Shown here one piece after another: positions 50,001 to 58,336 of a stretch of DNA of 64,000 nucleotides. The notes below the pieces were generated by a model, which did no database searches, had not been told where the DNA came from, and saw nothing but the letters and a program-made list of their open reading frames with translations. The position numbers and the translations under genes were made by a program. How positions within the stretch are numbered: the first letter of the stretch is position 1; each line of letters starts with the position of its first letter. The stretch comes from Pseudomonas putida NBRC 14164 (GTDB lineage: Bacteria; Pseudomonadota; Gammaproteobacteria; Pseudomonadales; Pseudomonadaceae): contig NC_021505.1 of the NCBI RefSeq assembly GCF_000412675.1, forward strand, positions 5,698,501 to 5,762,500, in the 5' to 3' direction.

Positions 50001-51834
50001 GAATCAGATGGCACCCCTGATGGAACGCAGCCAAGTGCAACTGCAGGTTTATGACGACCTCGCGCGGGAATACAGCATGGCTGTCGATGCGCTACCTGCA
50101 CATGAGCGTGATACACCACCGCCAGCCTTGCAGCTTCAGAGGCAGGCACTCAAAGCCCAGCGCCTACGGCACTTACCGGAAATCAGGGCATCCGCGCTCT
50201 ACCTGGAACGGCAAAGCACGCTGCTACACGGGAATATCGAAGTGTTCAAGGAGATGGCCGAACCACGGTTCAGCAAATTCGACACCCGAGCCCCGAGCCG
50301 ACGCCGATACGGCAACTGGTACGGTGCAGCCATCGAAAACGACATGCTGCTGTGCCGCCGCTTGCTGGAGCAGGTCGACCACCAGGCACTGAGCGCACAG
50401 TCCATCGGGCTGCCCCGCGTTCCAGAGACTGCCGAGCAGATACAGCAATACCTCGATTATTGCGAACGGGTACGCGATTCCAGCCAGGCCAGCCGCCGCC
50501 TGCTTGTCGTCAGCCAGCGGCTGGACCGGACCTTGGCGCAAGTACTGCCGGACCCCAAGATCGAATTTGCCGAAAAAGCCACGAAACTCGCCCAGACCAT
50601 TCGACGCAGGACGTATTCGACACTGGTCATTCGGGCCCAGTTGCTCAGTGACCTGGCCTACCTCGCCGTGGACAAGACTCGGCTCTCTGCGGACACGGCC
50701 GAGCATTTGCTTGCGATGCGCGCGCCGCTCAGCGGCATCGAATTCAGCCGTACGATCTGGAGCCACGACGGTCTGGAAGCCACCGAAGAAACGGCCCAGG
50801 TCAAAGCCGAACTGCTTGAGGATATCCTTCAGAAATACCGTACCGTGCTGGATCGCGCCCAATACATGAAGACACTGGACTCGCCTGCGCTGGTCGCTGA
50901 CGTGCTGGACGAATATATACGCGAACTGTCCACCATTACCCAGATCACGGAGCAGCAACTGAGCGCGACCTTGACCAATCTCGACAGCGGCATCAGTCCC
51001 CCCCCGCCAACGCCCTATCATCGCCCCGCAACGATCAGGCGCCGGGTCATCCGTGTTGACCGAGGTCGACCGCTGTTGGTGGAAATCGACCAAGTGGGCA
51101 ATCGGGCCATCCAGCGCAGTGCATTCAATCAGGAGCCTGCGGGCAGTTTCGCGCAACGCGACGGGGTATGGCATGCCGTGCCTGAGCAAGCGCGGCCGGC
51201 CCGGCACGACCGGGCACAGCTGCGCCAGCGAGCAAGCCGCCTGCTGGCAGAGGTGGATGGGAAAATTGCCTTCGCCGCTCACTATGCCGATGAGCCCAAC
51301 AGCCTGGCCGACTTTCTGGAATGGCCGGCAGGTGACATGCGCGAAGTGCAGCAGCAACTGACCGAGCTGAACAATCCACTGGATTCCAGCTTGGTCGACC
51401 TCCTTCGGGCAGCGGTGGACCGCGTCAATCACGAAAGGCTTCGGCTGCTCACCGACGCGTATCTGAACACCCGCCATCCCGACGGCAAGGCCCTTCGCTT
51501 CCTGGCTGAGCAGAAGCGGTTTCGGATCAGGCAGACCGTGATTCGCCGGCAGCTACGTCACGCCAATGATTACCTCGACGTCTACGAGATTCGCGATGTG
51601 CAAGCGCCACAGCGGTTACTGTGGGAGGCGCATTTTCACTATCCCAGCCTGGAAGCGAGGGGGCATGACTTCGTCAAGGGCCACCTCAAATTCTGGGATG
51701 CAGGCGTAAGGGGCCGCAAGGCCCTGCTTGAGCAAGCCGCAAGCGCACGGGAGCGCATCGCGATCTACCGCGGCGACCTGCGTCTGGAGCAGGTGATTGG
51801 CATCATTCCCTTCCCGGCGGACGCCCCGCAATAG
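47074..51834 (+). CDS. DUF6543 / dermonecrotic-toxin-domain giant protein
   Basis: This is a 1586-residue protein with no signal peptide. The N-terminal half follows the pseudomonad DUF6543 pattern: VDIGAHYPTYLQDQV (about 479-493), LYRPFYADRALQEFPSL (about 580-597) and ARPIYQSDGFKHPHLHP (about 625-641). A hydrophobic helix region, AWLVVALSAAKEDV then LLTNLALLLAH (about 728-775), follows. A Pro-rich linker (about 795-825) leads to a beta-rich part with RYYVKLGDDVYEVIETWNG and then long helices. The C-terminal part has the ADFLEWPAGDM-type motif seen in this group. No NEL or LRR effector domain is seen, and no secretion or immunity gene lies nearby. Function unknown; a toxin or effector role is only inferred from the family name. 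Confidence 0.8.
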   Translation: MTAVANPPRLTFKQSVAACFSKRPSLRDVLSKEAFQTFSDRYPWLQRNHPHITSLDPFVILHAPASTGDLPRQSGLLDELLRQFLTKERVQPSAADKLSISPPHEFQIQEQGPDKIRQPEIIPDLTKLNDDFDTVLGALIPAFQQAQIGFWNGLDEDSQVSRMLWLEHTIKAALLENLPRQGLADDEKAAMYALLDGVFDSLAVEAIQVTLGTDGEARTVTLPDLLLITTSGTRNLVLQCKPCGSVHRHVDLPSFATALQRQLAQSYRFEALSWAHTPVTGRPFAFQARQLLNDILDDIGRLRIGGLATVDELERQLRQVSDPSAHFFDLPSQERTAPAVSPPRWLLNASAEDRYAYHTALLDLAANQGRSKGCTSLGDVEDIRDYAARRLRETLQTSYPDKTVHDPNEVHIRISQAIIGAGTQGQSLFLRTVPLTDLAISRLRLEAGEVMTGLSFEDGSPVKDWLSIEQIRALIHQVDIGAHYPTYLQDQVRTEPRRSERIRQHAREWRYALRFSTLKAKIERQLGETASQAMLRFCQGMDNGVDLLRIAPLAFLCAPGASASNVAHGMFIIEIPASSSWVLYRPFYADRALQEFPSLELLMDAVRSRGALQESVLAWLDDDARPIYQSDGFKHPHLHPNITALTHLLNVPVELLDGLLQRLRRPVQVLFKAWTEDLATHLFNARIDTMLLASASNSVSNAQEVRALVKEAAWAIFNTVTQLWHGPMTTLAWLVVALSAAKEDVEALIKRSGDNKIVAAIDLLTNLALLLAHRPATPPANSEAAVTLRFSGPAPKEESPPPALEQPQEKPWQAPVEAPQPKRVRVESWHDEQRLSNLSVQERQSLAQLQASQPLEGHAPLTRGRLRGLFNIAGRYYVKLGDDVYEVIETWNGMQIIGPEPSSSEWVSQWDGAPDGYHIVGRERPKGPWLTRWHGQWTLNLTLFGGMPRNRLSINAENRQRFDTLSATATANQQALNQMAPLMERSQVQLQVYDDLAREYSMAVDALPAHERDTPPPALQLQRQALKAQRLRHLPEIRASALYLERQSTLLHGNIEVFKEMAEPRFSKFDTRAPSRRRYGNWYGAAIENDMLLCRRLLEQVDHQALSAQSIGLPRVPETAEQIQQYLDYCERVRDSSQASRRLLVVSQRLDRTLAQVLPDPKIEFAEKATKLAQTIRRRTYSTLVIRAQLLSDLAYLAVDKTRLSADTAEHLLAMRAPLSGIEFSRTIWSHDGLEATEETAQVKAELLEDILQKYRTVLDRAQYMKTLDSPALVADVLDEYIRELSTITQITEQQLSATLTNLDSGISPPPPTPYHRPATIRRRVIRVDRGRPLLVEIDQVGNRAIQRSAFNQEPAGSFAQRDGVWHAVPEQARPARHDRAQLRQRASRLLAEVDGKIAFAAHYADEPNSLADFLEWPAGDMREVQQQLTELNNPLDSSLVDLLRAAVDRVNHERLRLLTDAYLNTRHPDGKALRFLAEQKRFRIRQTVIRRQLRHANDYLDVYEIRDVQAPQRLLWEAHFHYPSLEARGHDFVKGHLKFWDAGVRGRKALLEQAASARERIAIYRGDLRLEQVIGIIPFPADAPQ

Positions 51835-51852
51835 CCAGAGAGCGGCCCTGCC

Positions 51853-52128
51853 TCAGGCCAGGGCCTTGTCCAGCGCCCGCTCGATCTCGCCCTTGATGGT
51901 GCCGCTCATCATCGACAGCATCATGCCCAGTTTCAATTCGACACGGATGCTGTCGTCGCCAATGTGCACACTGCCATTGGCGCCACTGCGCGCAACGTCC
52001 ACGCGGTCACCGTTCCAGGTGGCCTTGAGGTCGTACTCACGGCTGAGCTTGTCGACCAGCGCTTCGGCCTTGGCGCGGGCGGCATCACGGCCGAGGGAGT
52101 GTTTGCGTTCGACGCTGATCTGGGTCAT
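51853..52128 (-). CDS. Polyhydroxyalkanoic acid system family protein
   Basis: This 91-residue protein (MTQISVERKHSLGRDAARAKAEALVDKLSREYDL, with KATWNGDRVDVAR and a GTIKGEIERALDKAL tail) belongs to the PHA_gran_rgn family of small proteins near PHA genes. The start is ATG 52128 (frame open to 52203). Function is not known in detail. It is divergent from ubiE and convergent with the giant gene, 18 bp away. Confidence 0.86.
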   Translation of the reverse strand: MTQISVERKHSLGRDAARAKAEALVDKLSREYDLKATWNGDRVDVARSGANGSVHIGDDSIRVELKLGMMLSMMSGTIKGEIERALDKALA

Positions 52129-52151
52129 GCGGGCGTTCCTGAAGATGTAGA

Positions 52152-52167
52152 CATAATCAGCATTATG
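52152..52167. promoter_or_regulatory. Palindrome CATAAT-cagc-ATTATG between the PHA protein and ubiE
   Basis: A perfect 6-bp inverted repeat lies 23 bp upstream of the 52128 start and 85 bp upstream of ubiE. Each arm reads as a -10-like box, so it may be a pair of overlapping divergent promoters or an operator. Confidence 0.4.
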
Positions 52168-52252
52168 CCCGCCCCTGCCCACTGGCACACCCCGCCAAGA
52201 CAAATCCGCCCGTTCGCCCTAGAATGGCGGTAATTTTTTCCGGTGAAGCGAT

Positions 52253-53023
52253 ATGAACGACCAGCGCAAAGGCGACCACGCCGAACCCACCACCCACTTT
52301 GGCTACCAGGACGTACCTGAAAGCCAGAAGGCGAAAAAAGTCGCCGAAGTGTTCCACTCGGTGGCAGCCAAGTACGACCTGATGAACGATGTGCTTTCCG
52401 GCGGCATGCACCGCCTGTGGAAGCGCTTTACCATCGAGCTGTCGGGCGTGCGCAGCGGCAACCGGGTGCTGGACATCGCCGGCGGTACCGGTGACCTGGC
52501 CGCCAAGTTCTCGCGCCTGGTCGGCCCGACGGGTCAGGTGGTACTGGCCGACATCAACGAGTCGATGCTCAAGGTTGGCCGTGACCGCCTGCTGGACCGC
52601 GGTGTGGCCGGCAACATCGAGTTCGTCCAGGCCGACGCCGAAAAACTGCCGTTCCCGGACAACCACTTCGACTGCGTGACCATCGCTTTCGGCCTGCGCA
52701 ACGTCACCCACAAGGACGAAGCCATCCGTTCGATGCTACGCGTGCTCAAGCCCGGTGGCCGTCTGCTGATCCTGGAATTCTCCAAACCGACCAGCAAGCT
52801 GATGTCCAAGGCCTACGACGCCTATTCGTTCGCTTTCATGCCGCTGGCCGGCAAGCTGATCACCAACGACTCGGAAAGCTACCGTTACCTCGCCGAATCG
52901 ATCCGCATGCACCCGGACCAGGAAACCCTGAAGAGCATGATGGTCGAGGCCGGTTTCGACCGCGTCACCTACCACAACATGACCAGCGGCATCGTTGCCG
53001 TGCACCGGGGGATCAAACCCTGA
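52253..53023 (+). CDS. ubiE: Ubiquinone/menaquinone C-methyltransferase
   Basis: This 256-residue SAM-dependent enzyme does the C-methylation in ubiquinone synthesis. The SAM motif is [12 protein letters not shown]; later motifs are [13 protein letters not shown] and [14 protein letters not shown], and the C-terminus [11 protein letters not shown] is typical. It heads ubiE-ubiJ-ubiB; the stop overlaps the ubiJ start by one base. Confidence 0.97.
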   Translation: MNDQRKGDHAEPTTHFGYQDVPESQKAKKVAEVFHSVAAKYDLMNDVLSGGMHRLWKRFTIELSGVRSGNRVLDIAGGTGDLAAKFSRLVGPTGQVVLADINESMLKVGRDRLLDRGVAGNIEFVQADAEKLPFPDNHFDCVTIAFGLRNVTHKDEAIRSMLRVLKPGGRLLILEFSKPTSKLMSKAYDAYSFAFMPLAGKLITNDSESYRYLAESIRMHPDQETLKSMMVEAGFDRVTYHNMTSGIVAVHRGIKP

Positions 53024-53646
53024 TGCTGCTGGCCGGGCTGCTCGCCAGCGTCGAACATGGCCTGAACCGCGTCCTGCGCATGGACAGCACGGCCCTGCCG
53101 CGGCTGGCCGCGCTGGAAGGCAAGGTCATCGAGATCGACTGCCGCCAACCGGCCCTGCAGGTCTTCATCCTGCCCGATGAAGACGGCCTGATGCTTGCCG
53201 CCCACTGGGAAGGCGGGGTCGACTGCAGCCTGCGCGCACCGGCCGGCAGCCTGGTGCAACTTGCCCTGGCCAGGGACAAGACCGCCGTGCTGCACAGCCC
53301 GCAGGTAGAACTGCATGGCGACAGCGCCGTGCTGCTCGACCTGTTCGGCGTGCTGCAGGACCTGGAGCTGGACTGGGAGCACGAGCTGCAACGCTGGCTC
53401 GGCCCGGTCGCCACGGCCATGCTGGCAGGCCACATTCGCCTGCGTGCACGCTGGACCCGCCAGGGCCTGGCGCGCTTCAGCCAGAACCTTTCCGAGTACC
53501 TGGCCGAAGAGTCCCGCACCCTGGTAGGCAAGCGCGAAGCCGAAGCCGCCTTCAGTGAACTCGATGCCCTGAAGCTCGATACAGAACGCCTCGAGGCGCG
53601 CATCAAGCGCCTCTCCCGATCCCTTGATACCAGCGAAAACGCATGA
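53023..53646 (+). CDS. ubiJ: Ubiquinone biosynthesis accessory factor UbiJ
   Basis: This 207-residue protein has an N-terminal SCP2-like lipid-binding domain ([21 protein letters not shown] is characteristic) and a C-terminal coiled coil ([25 protein letters not shown]-like). UbiJ scaffolds the Ubi complex with UbiK and binds lipids. Its start overlaps ubiE; the end overlaps ubiB by 4 bp. Confidence 0.92.
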   Translation: MLLAGLLASVEHGLNRVLRMDSTALPRLAALEGKVIEIDCRQPALQVFILPDEDGLMLAAHWEGGVDCSLRAPAGSLVQLALARDKTAVLHSPQVELHGDSAVLLDLFGVLQDLELDWEHELQRWLGPVATAMLAGHIRLRARWTRQGLARFSQNLSEYLAEESRTLVGKREAEAAFSELDALKLDTERLEARIKRLSRSLDTSENA

Positions 53647-55265
53647 AGCTGCTCGCCGTCCGCCGTCTTTTTCGCATCCAGCGCGTGGTGATTCGCTACC
53701 GTCTCGATGACCTGCTGTTCGAACAGCCCTTGCTGCCCTGGTGGCTGGCCAGTCTGCGCCTGCTGATGCCGTGGCGCTGGCTGCCACGCAAGCCCACCGA
53801 ACTCAGCCGTGGCGCGCGCCTGCGCCTGGCGCTGCAGGACCTGGGGCCGATCTTCATCAAGTTCGGCCAGTTGCTGTCCACCCGCCGCGACCTGCTGCCC
53901 ACCGACATCGCCGACGAGCTGATGCTGTTGCAGGACCGTGTGCCGCCGTTCGACCCAAAACAGGCCGTGGCACTGATTGAAGCGCAACTGGGCGCGAAGG
54001 TTGGCGAGGTGTTCAGCCGTTTCGACGTCGAACCGCTGGCCTCGGCCTCGGTGGCCCAGGTGCACGCCGCACGCCTGAAAACCGGCGAAGAGGTGGTGGT
54101 CAAGGTGGTACGCCCGGGCCTGAAGCCGGTGATCGCCCAGGACCTGGCCTGGTTGTTCCTGATTGCCAAGGCCGCCGAACGCGCCTCGGCCGATGCCCGC
54201 CGCCTGCACCCGGTGGAAATCGTCGGTGACTACGAAAAAACCATCTACGACGAGCTCGACCTGCTGCGCGAGGCTGCCAACGCCAGCCAGCTGCGGCGCA
54301 ACTTCGAAGGCTCCGAGCTTATGTACGTGCCCCAGGTGTACTGGGACCTGTGCCGCCCTAAAGTGCTGGTGATGGAGCGCATCTATGGCGTACCGGTGAC
54401 CGACATGGCCACCCTGGCCGACCAGCGTACCGACATGAAGCTGCTGGCCGAGCGAGGCGTGGAGGTATTCTTCACCCAGGTATTCCGCGACAGCTTCTTC
54501 CATGCCGACATGCACCCGGGCAATATCTTTGTCAGCACGGTCAAGCCGTGGAGCCCGCAGTACATCGCTATCGACTGCGGCATCGTCGGCAGCCTCACCG
54601 CCGAGGACCAGGACTACCTGGCGCGTAACCTGTTTGCCTTCTTCAAGCGTGACTATCGCCGCGTCGCCGAGTTGCACATCGACTCGGGCTGGGTGCCGGC
54701 GCATACCAAGGTCAACGAATTCGAAGCGGCGATCCGCACCGTGTGCGAGCCGATCTTCGAAAAACCGTTAAAGGATATTTCCTTCGGCCAGGTGCTGATG
54801 CGCCTGTTCCAGACCGCGCGGCGCTTCAACATGGAAGTGCAGCCGCAGCTGGTGCTGCTGCAGAAGACCCTGCTCAACATCGAGGGCCTGGGCCGCCAGC
54901 TGTACCCCGACCTGGACCTGTGGAGCACCGCCAAACCCTACCTCGAACGCTGGATGCGCGACCGCTACAGCCCCAAGGCCGTGCTTGGCAACATTCATGG
55001 GCAGGTCGAGCAGTTGCCGCACCTGACCAACATGGCCCGCGACCTGCTCGAACGCCTGTCGCAACCGCACCTGAACGATCCGCAACTGCCGGAACGCCGC
55101 CGCCAGGGTGACCGCTGGGCCCTGCGCCTGCTGGGCGCCGGCCTGCTCGGTGGTGGCGCGGTGCTGGCCGCAGGCGCCGCTGAGGCCGCCAGCCTGGCCG
55201 CCCCTGCTGCCTGGCCGGCCTGGCTGATGCTGGCCGCAGGCCTTTACCTGATCGTGCGCCAATAG
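53643..55265 (+). CDS. ubiB: Ubiquinone biosynthesis protein UbiB
   Basis: This 540-residue atypical protein-kinase-like (ABC1/COQ8) ATPase has the KxGQ motif [16 protein letters not shown], an Ala-rich loop ([11 protein letters not shown]), the catalytic-type motif FHADMHPGN, and two C-terminal membrane helices (about 480-540, [16 protein letters not shown]). It is anchored in the inner membrane and serves the coenzyme Q pathway. It overlaps ubiJ by 4 bp. Confidence 0.96.
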   Translation: MKLLAVRRLFRIQRVVIRYRLDDLLFEQPLLPWWLASLRLLMPWRWLPRKPTELSRGARLRLALQDLGPIFIKFGQLLSTRRDLLPTDIADELMLLQDRVPPFDPKQAVALIEAQLGAKVGEVFSRFDVEPLASASVAQVHAARLKTGEEVVVKVVRPGLKPVIAQDLAWLFLIAKAAERASADARRLHPVEIVGDYEKTIYDELDLLREAANASQLRRNFEGSELMYVPQVYWDLCRPKVLVMERIYGVPVTDMATLADQRTDMKLLAERGVEVFFTQVFRDSFFHADMHPGNIFVSTVKPWSPQYIAIDCGIVGSLTAEDQDYLARNLFAFFKRDYRRVAELHIDSGWVPAHTKVNEFEAAIRTVCEPIFEKPLKDISFGQVLMRLFQTARRFNMEVQPQLVLLQKTLLNIEGLGRQLYPDLDLWSTAKPYLERWMRDRYSPKAVLGNIHGQVEQLPHLTNMARDLLERLSQPHLNDPQLPERRRQGDRWALRLLGAGLLGGGAVLAAGAAEAASLAAPAAWPAWLMLAAGLYLIVRQ

Positions 55266-55323
55266 CCAGCCGCGCCTGTGGCTGGCACACTAGCGCAAAG
55301 GGCCCGATACAGGAGCGGGCCCG
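55265..55323 (+). promoter_or_regulatory. Two hairpins between ubiB and hisI
   Basis: GCCAGCC (55265-55271)/GGCTGGC (55280-55286) overlaps the ubiB stop. Then GGGCCCG and CGGGCCC (about 55300-55323) precede the hisI SD. Without T-runs, they look like mRNA stabilisers rather than terminators. Confidence 0.5.
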
Positions 55324-55337
55324 CTTTGGAGTCGACG

Positions 55338-55730
55338 ATGAAAGACTGGCTGGACGAGATCAAGTGGAACAGCGACGGCCTGGTGCCGGCAATCGCCCAG
55401 GACCACAAGACCGGACGCGTGCTGATGATGGCCTGGATGAACCGCGAATCGCTGGCGCTGACCGCCACCGAACAGCGCGCCATCTACTGGTCGCGTTCGC
55501 GTGGCAAGCTGTGGCGCAAAGGCGAAGAATCCGGGCACGTGCAGAAGCTGCATGAGCTGCGTCTGGACTGCGACGCCGACGTGATCATCCTGATGGTCGA
55601 GCAACTGGGCCATATCGCCTGTCATACCGGCCGTGAAAGCTGCTTCTACCGCGTCTTTGAAGACGGCCAGTGGAAAATCGTCGACCCGGTCCTGAAGGAC
55701 CCGGAAGCCATCTACAGCGCAGGACACTGA
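55338..55730 (+). CDS. hisI: Phosphoribosyl-AMP cyclohydrolase
   Basis: This 130-residue enzyme opens the purine ring of PR-AMP in histidine synthesis. It has metal-binding motifs [19 protein letters not shown] with conserved Cys, and [17 protein letters not shown]. The N-terminus is [18 protein letters not shown]. The ATG at 55338 is the family start. Separate hisI and hisE genes, one base apart, is the Pseudomonas arrangement. Confidence 0.96.
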   Translation: MKDWLDEIKWNSDGLVPAIAQDHKTGRVLMMAWMNRESLALTATEQRAIYWSRSRGKLWRKGEESGHVQKLHELRLDCDADVIILMVEQLGHIACHTGRESCFYRVFEDGQWKIVDPVLKDPEAIYSAGH

Positions 55731-55731
55731 C

Positions 55732-56067
55732 ATGAGCGACACCCTCAACCGCCTGGCCGAAGTGCTTGAAGAACGCAAGCAAGCGGCGCCTGACAGCTCC
55801 TACGTCGCCAGCCTGTACCACAAGGGCCTGAACAAGATCCTCGAAAAGCTCGGCGAAGAGTCGGTCGAAACGATCATTGCCGCCAAGGACGCTGCCGTCA
55901 GCAAGGATTACAGCGATGTCATCTACGAAACCGCCGACCTGTGGTTTCATAGCCTGGTGATGCTCAGCGCGCTGGGCCAGCATCCACAAGCCGTGCTCGA
56001 CGAACTGGATCGCCGTTTCGGCTTGTCCGGGCATGATGAAAAGGCCGCTCGACAGCCTTCGGCTTGA
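55732..56067 (+). CDS. hisE: Phosphoribosyl-ATP diphosphatase
   Basis: This 111-residue enzyme removes pyrophosphate from PR-ATP, the step before HisI. All-alpha MazG-like fold: [19 protein letters not shown] carries the EExxE metal motif and [18 protein letters not shown] the second acidic site. The start follows the hisI stop by 1 bp. Confidence 0.95.
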   Translation: MSDTLNRLAEVLEERKQAAPDSSYVASLYHKGLNKILEKLGEESVETIIAAKDAAVSKDYSDVIYETADLWFHSLVMLSALGQHPQAVLDELDRRFGLSGHDEKAARQPSA

Positions 56068-56092
56068 GCACAACGCATTCTAGGAGAGCATC

Positions 56093-56365
56093 ATGGGTAT
56101 TTTTGACTGGAAACACTGGATCGTCCTGCTGGTCGTCGTGGTCCTGGTGTTCGGCACCAAGAAGCTGAAAAACTTCGGCAGTGACCTGGGCGAGTCGATC
56201 AAGGGCTTCCGCAAGGCGATGAACGAAGAAGAGACCAAGCCGGCCGAGCAGACTCCGCCGCCTGCCCAGCCTGTGCCGCCGGTGCAAAACACTGCCCAGC
56301 CGCAACAAGGCCACACCATCGAAGGCCAGGCCCAACCGGTCCAAGAGCCGCAGCGGAAAGACTGA
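56093..56365 (+). CDS. tatA: Twin-arginine translocase subunit TatA
   Basis: This 90-residue protein has a single N-terminal helix ([16 protein letters not shown]), then hinge FGTKKLKN and an amphipathic helix ([19 protein letters not shown]) with a Pro/Gln-rich tail. TatA makes the variable pore. It starts the tatABC unit 25 bp after hisE. Confidence 0.95.
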   Translation: MGIFDWKHWIVLLVVVVLVFGTKKLKNFGSDLGESIKGFRKAMNEEETKPAEQTPPPAQPVPPVQNTAQPQQGHTIEGQAQPVQEPQRKD

Positions 56366-56368
56366 CCC

Positions 56369-56746
56369 ATGTTCGGCATCAGTTTCAGCGAGCTGCTACT
56401 CGTAGGTCTGGTCGCCCTGCTGGTGCTCGGCCCCGAGCGCCTGCCCGGTGCCGCGCGCACCGCAGGCCTGTGGATCGGCCGGCTCAAACGCAGCTTCAAC
56501 AGCATCAAGATGGAAGTCGAGCGCGAAATCGGCGCCGACGACATCCGACGCCAGTTGCACAACGAGCACATCCTGCAGATGGAAGAGGAAGCCAAGCGCA
56601 TCCTCAACCCGATGACACCCCCTGCCCAGCCGCCGGTAACCACGGCCAGCGTGCAGCCACCTGCCGGGCTTGAGGCCAGGCCGGTCGAAGCACCTGCAAC
56701 CCCGGTCGCATCCTCTGAACCGCCTCAACCGCCGCGAGCCCCATGA
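56369..56746 (+). CDS. tatB: Twin-arginine translocase subunit TatB
   Basis: This 125-residue protein has the N-terminal [25 protein letters not shown] helix and hinge typical of TatB, the charged amphipathic helix and a Pro-rich tail. It forms the receptor with TatC. It is 3 bp after tatA and overlaps tatC by 4 bp. Confidence 0.95.
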   Translation: MFGISFSELLLVGLVALLVLGPERLPGAARTAGLWIGRLKRSFNSIKMEVEREIGADDIRRQLHNEHILQMEEEAKRILNPMTPPAQPPVTTASVQPPAGLEARPVEAPATPVASSEPPQPPRAP

Positions 56747-57531
56747 GCGAGAATCCGGAACACGACCAGCCGATGCCGCTGGTCTCGCACCTGACCGAAC
56801 TGCGCACCCGCCTGCTGCGCTGTGTTGCCGTCATTTTCCTGATCTTTGCCGGGCTGTTTTCCTTCGCCCAGCAGATCTACACCCTGGTCTCGGCGCCGCT
56901 GCGCGACCATTTGCCGGCCAACGCGACGATGATCGCCACCGACGTGGCCTCGCCGTTCCTGACGCCGTTCAAGCTGACCATGATCGTCTCGCTGTTCCTG
57001 GCGATCCCGTTCATCCTGCAGCAGATCTGGGGTTTTATCGCACCGGGTCTGTACCGCCATGAAAGGCGCATCGCCATTCCGCTGCTGGTGTCGAGCATTC
57101 TGCTGTTCTACGCCGGTATGGCCTTTGCCTATTTCCTGGTGTTCCCGCTGATGTTCAGTTTCTTTGCCGCCGCCACCCCGGCAGGCGTGGCAATGATGAC
57201 CGACATCGCCAACTACCTCGACTTCGTGATGACGCTGTTCTTCGCCTTTGGCGTCGCCTTCGAAATCCCGGTGGCAGTGGTGCTGCTGGTGTGGATTGGC
57301 GTGGTCGACGTGAAGTACCTGAAGAAGGTCCGCCCTTACGTGATCATCGGCTGCTTCGTGGTCGGCATGATCCTCACCCCGCCGGACATCTTCTCCCAGA
57401 CCCTGCTGGCCGTGCCCATGTGGCTGCTGTTCGAGGTCGGCGTGCTGTGCGGTAGCCTGATCCGCAAGCGCAGTGCCCACGACGAAGAAGCCAACGACCA
57501 CAACGACCAGCCACCAGCGACCCAACCGTGA
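56743..57531 (+). CDS. tatC: Twin-arginine translocase subunit TatC
   Basis: This 262-residue protein has six transmembrane helices. It has N-terminal [15 protein letters not shown] (signal-recognising region), the Pro-rich [20 protein letters not shown]-type loop (here FILQQIW) and later [19 protein letters not shown]. It is the core receptor for twin-arginine signals. It overlaps tatB and the next gene (GTGA). Confidence 0.96.
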   Translation: MSENPEHDQPMPLVSHLTELRTRLLRCVAVIFLIFAGLFSFAQQIYTLVSAPLRDHLPANATMIATDVASPFLTPFKLTMIVSLFLAIPFILQQIWGFIAPGLYRHERRIAIPLLVSSILLFYAGMAFAYFLVFPLMFSFFAAATPAGVAMMTDIANYLDFVMTLFFAFGVAFEIPVAVVLLVWIGVVDVKYLKKVRPYVIIGCFVVGMILTPPDIFSQTLLAVPMWLLFEVGVLCGSLIRKRSAHDEEANDHNDQPPATQP

Positions 57532-58235
57532 ATCTGTTGCTCCTTGAAGAGGCCGATTTCGTCTCGGCCGACCGCGTCGTTCTTGCTGATCGGCGCTTTA
57601 CCCACATGCAGGAAATCCACCGCGTAGCGGTGGGCGACAACCTGCGCGTGGGCCGTATCAACGGCCTGATGGGCAAGGCCACAGTGCTGCGCCTGGAACA
57701 GCACGAGGCCGAACTTGAAGTGGCGTTCGACCAGCAACCACCGGCGAAGCTGCCGTTGACCCTGGTGCTGGCGGTGCCGCGGCCGAAAATGCTGCGACGG
57801 CTGTTCCAGACCGTGGCCACCCTGGGCGTATCGCGGCTGATCCTGGTGAACAGTTACAAGGTCGAGAAAAGCTTCTGGCAAACGCCTTTCCTGCAGCCCG
57901 AGAGCATTCGCGACAACCTGATCCTCGGCCTGGAACAGGCGCGTGACACGGTGCTGCCCGAGGTGATCATCGAGAAACGCTTCAAGCCTTTCGTCGAAGA
58001 CCGCCTACCCGCCATCGCCGCTGGTACCCTGGGCCTTGTGGGCCACCCCGGCCCTTACCCCGCCTGCCCGCGTGCCGTGGAACAAGCCGTAACCCTGGCC
58101 ATCGGCCCCGAAGGCGGCTGGATCCCCTACGAAATTGACCTGCTGGGCAAGGCTGGTCTGGCACCGGTGCAGCTGGGTGATCGCATCCTGCGGGTAGAGA
58201 CCGCCGTCACTGCGCTGCTTTCGCGTATTTTCTGA
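57528..58235 (+). CDS. Second RsmE-family 16S rRNA methyltransferase paralogue
   Basis: This 235-residue SPOUT methyltransferase is similar to RsmE: PUA start ([20 protein letters not shown]), knot motif [18 protein letters not shown] and [20 protein letters not shown]. It is only moderately similar to the canonical gene at 21.1 kb, so it may modify another uridine or a different RNA. The start GTG overlaps the stop of tatC (GTGA), so translation is coupled to the tat genes. Confidence 0.85.
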   Translation: MNLLLLEEADFVSADRVVLADRRFTHMQEIHRVAVGDNLRVGRINGLMGKATVLRLEQHEAELEVAFDQQPPAKLPLTLVLAVPRPKMLRRLFQTVATLGVSRLILVNSYKVEKSFWQTPFLQPESIRDNLILGLEQARDTVLPEVIIEKRFKPFVEDRLPAIAAGTLGLVGHPGPYPACPRAVEQAVTLAIGPEGGWIPYEIDLLGKAGLAPVQLGDRILRVETAVTALLSRIF

Positions 58236-58258
58236 CGTAAACGCCGTTTTTTCGCCCA

Positions 58259-58285
58259 TCAAGTTTCCCCCTCCCGGGCCGATGG
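58259..58285 (+). promoter_or_regulatory. Sigma28 (FliA) promoter of the first chemoreceptor
   Basis: TCAAGTTT (58259-58266), 11 bp, GCCGATGG (58278-58285). This nearly matches the flagellar sigma28 consensus TAAAGTTT-N11-GCCGATAA and places the MCP gene in the class IV motility regulon. Confidence 0.85.
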
Positions 58286-58336
58286 CCTTGGCAACACAAC
58301 AATTATTTGTGCTGCCAAGCCGCCGGGGAGTCGTAC

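Noticed and set aside
47074-52128. Toxin-immunity pair of the giant gene and the 91-residue gene
   Set aside because: The small gene is on the opposite strand and matches the PHA-system family rather than an immunity protein.
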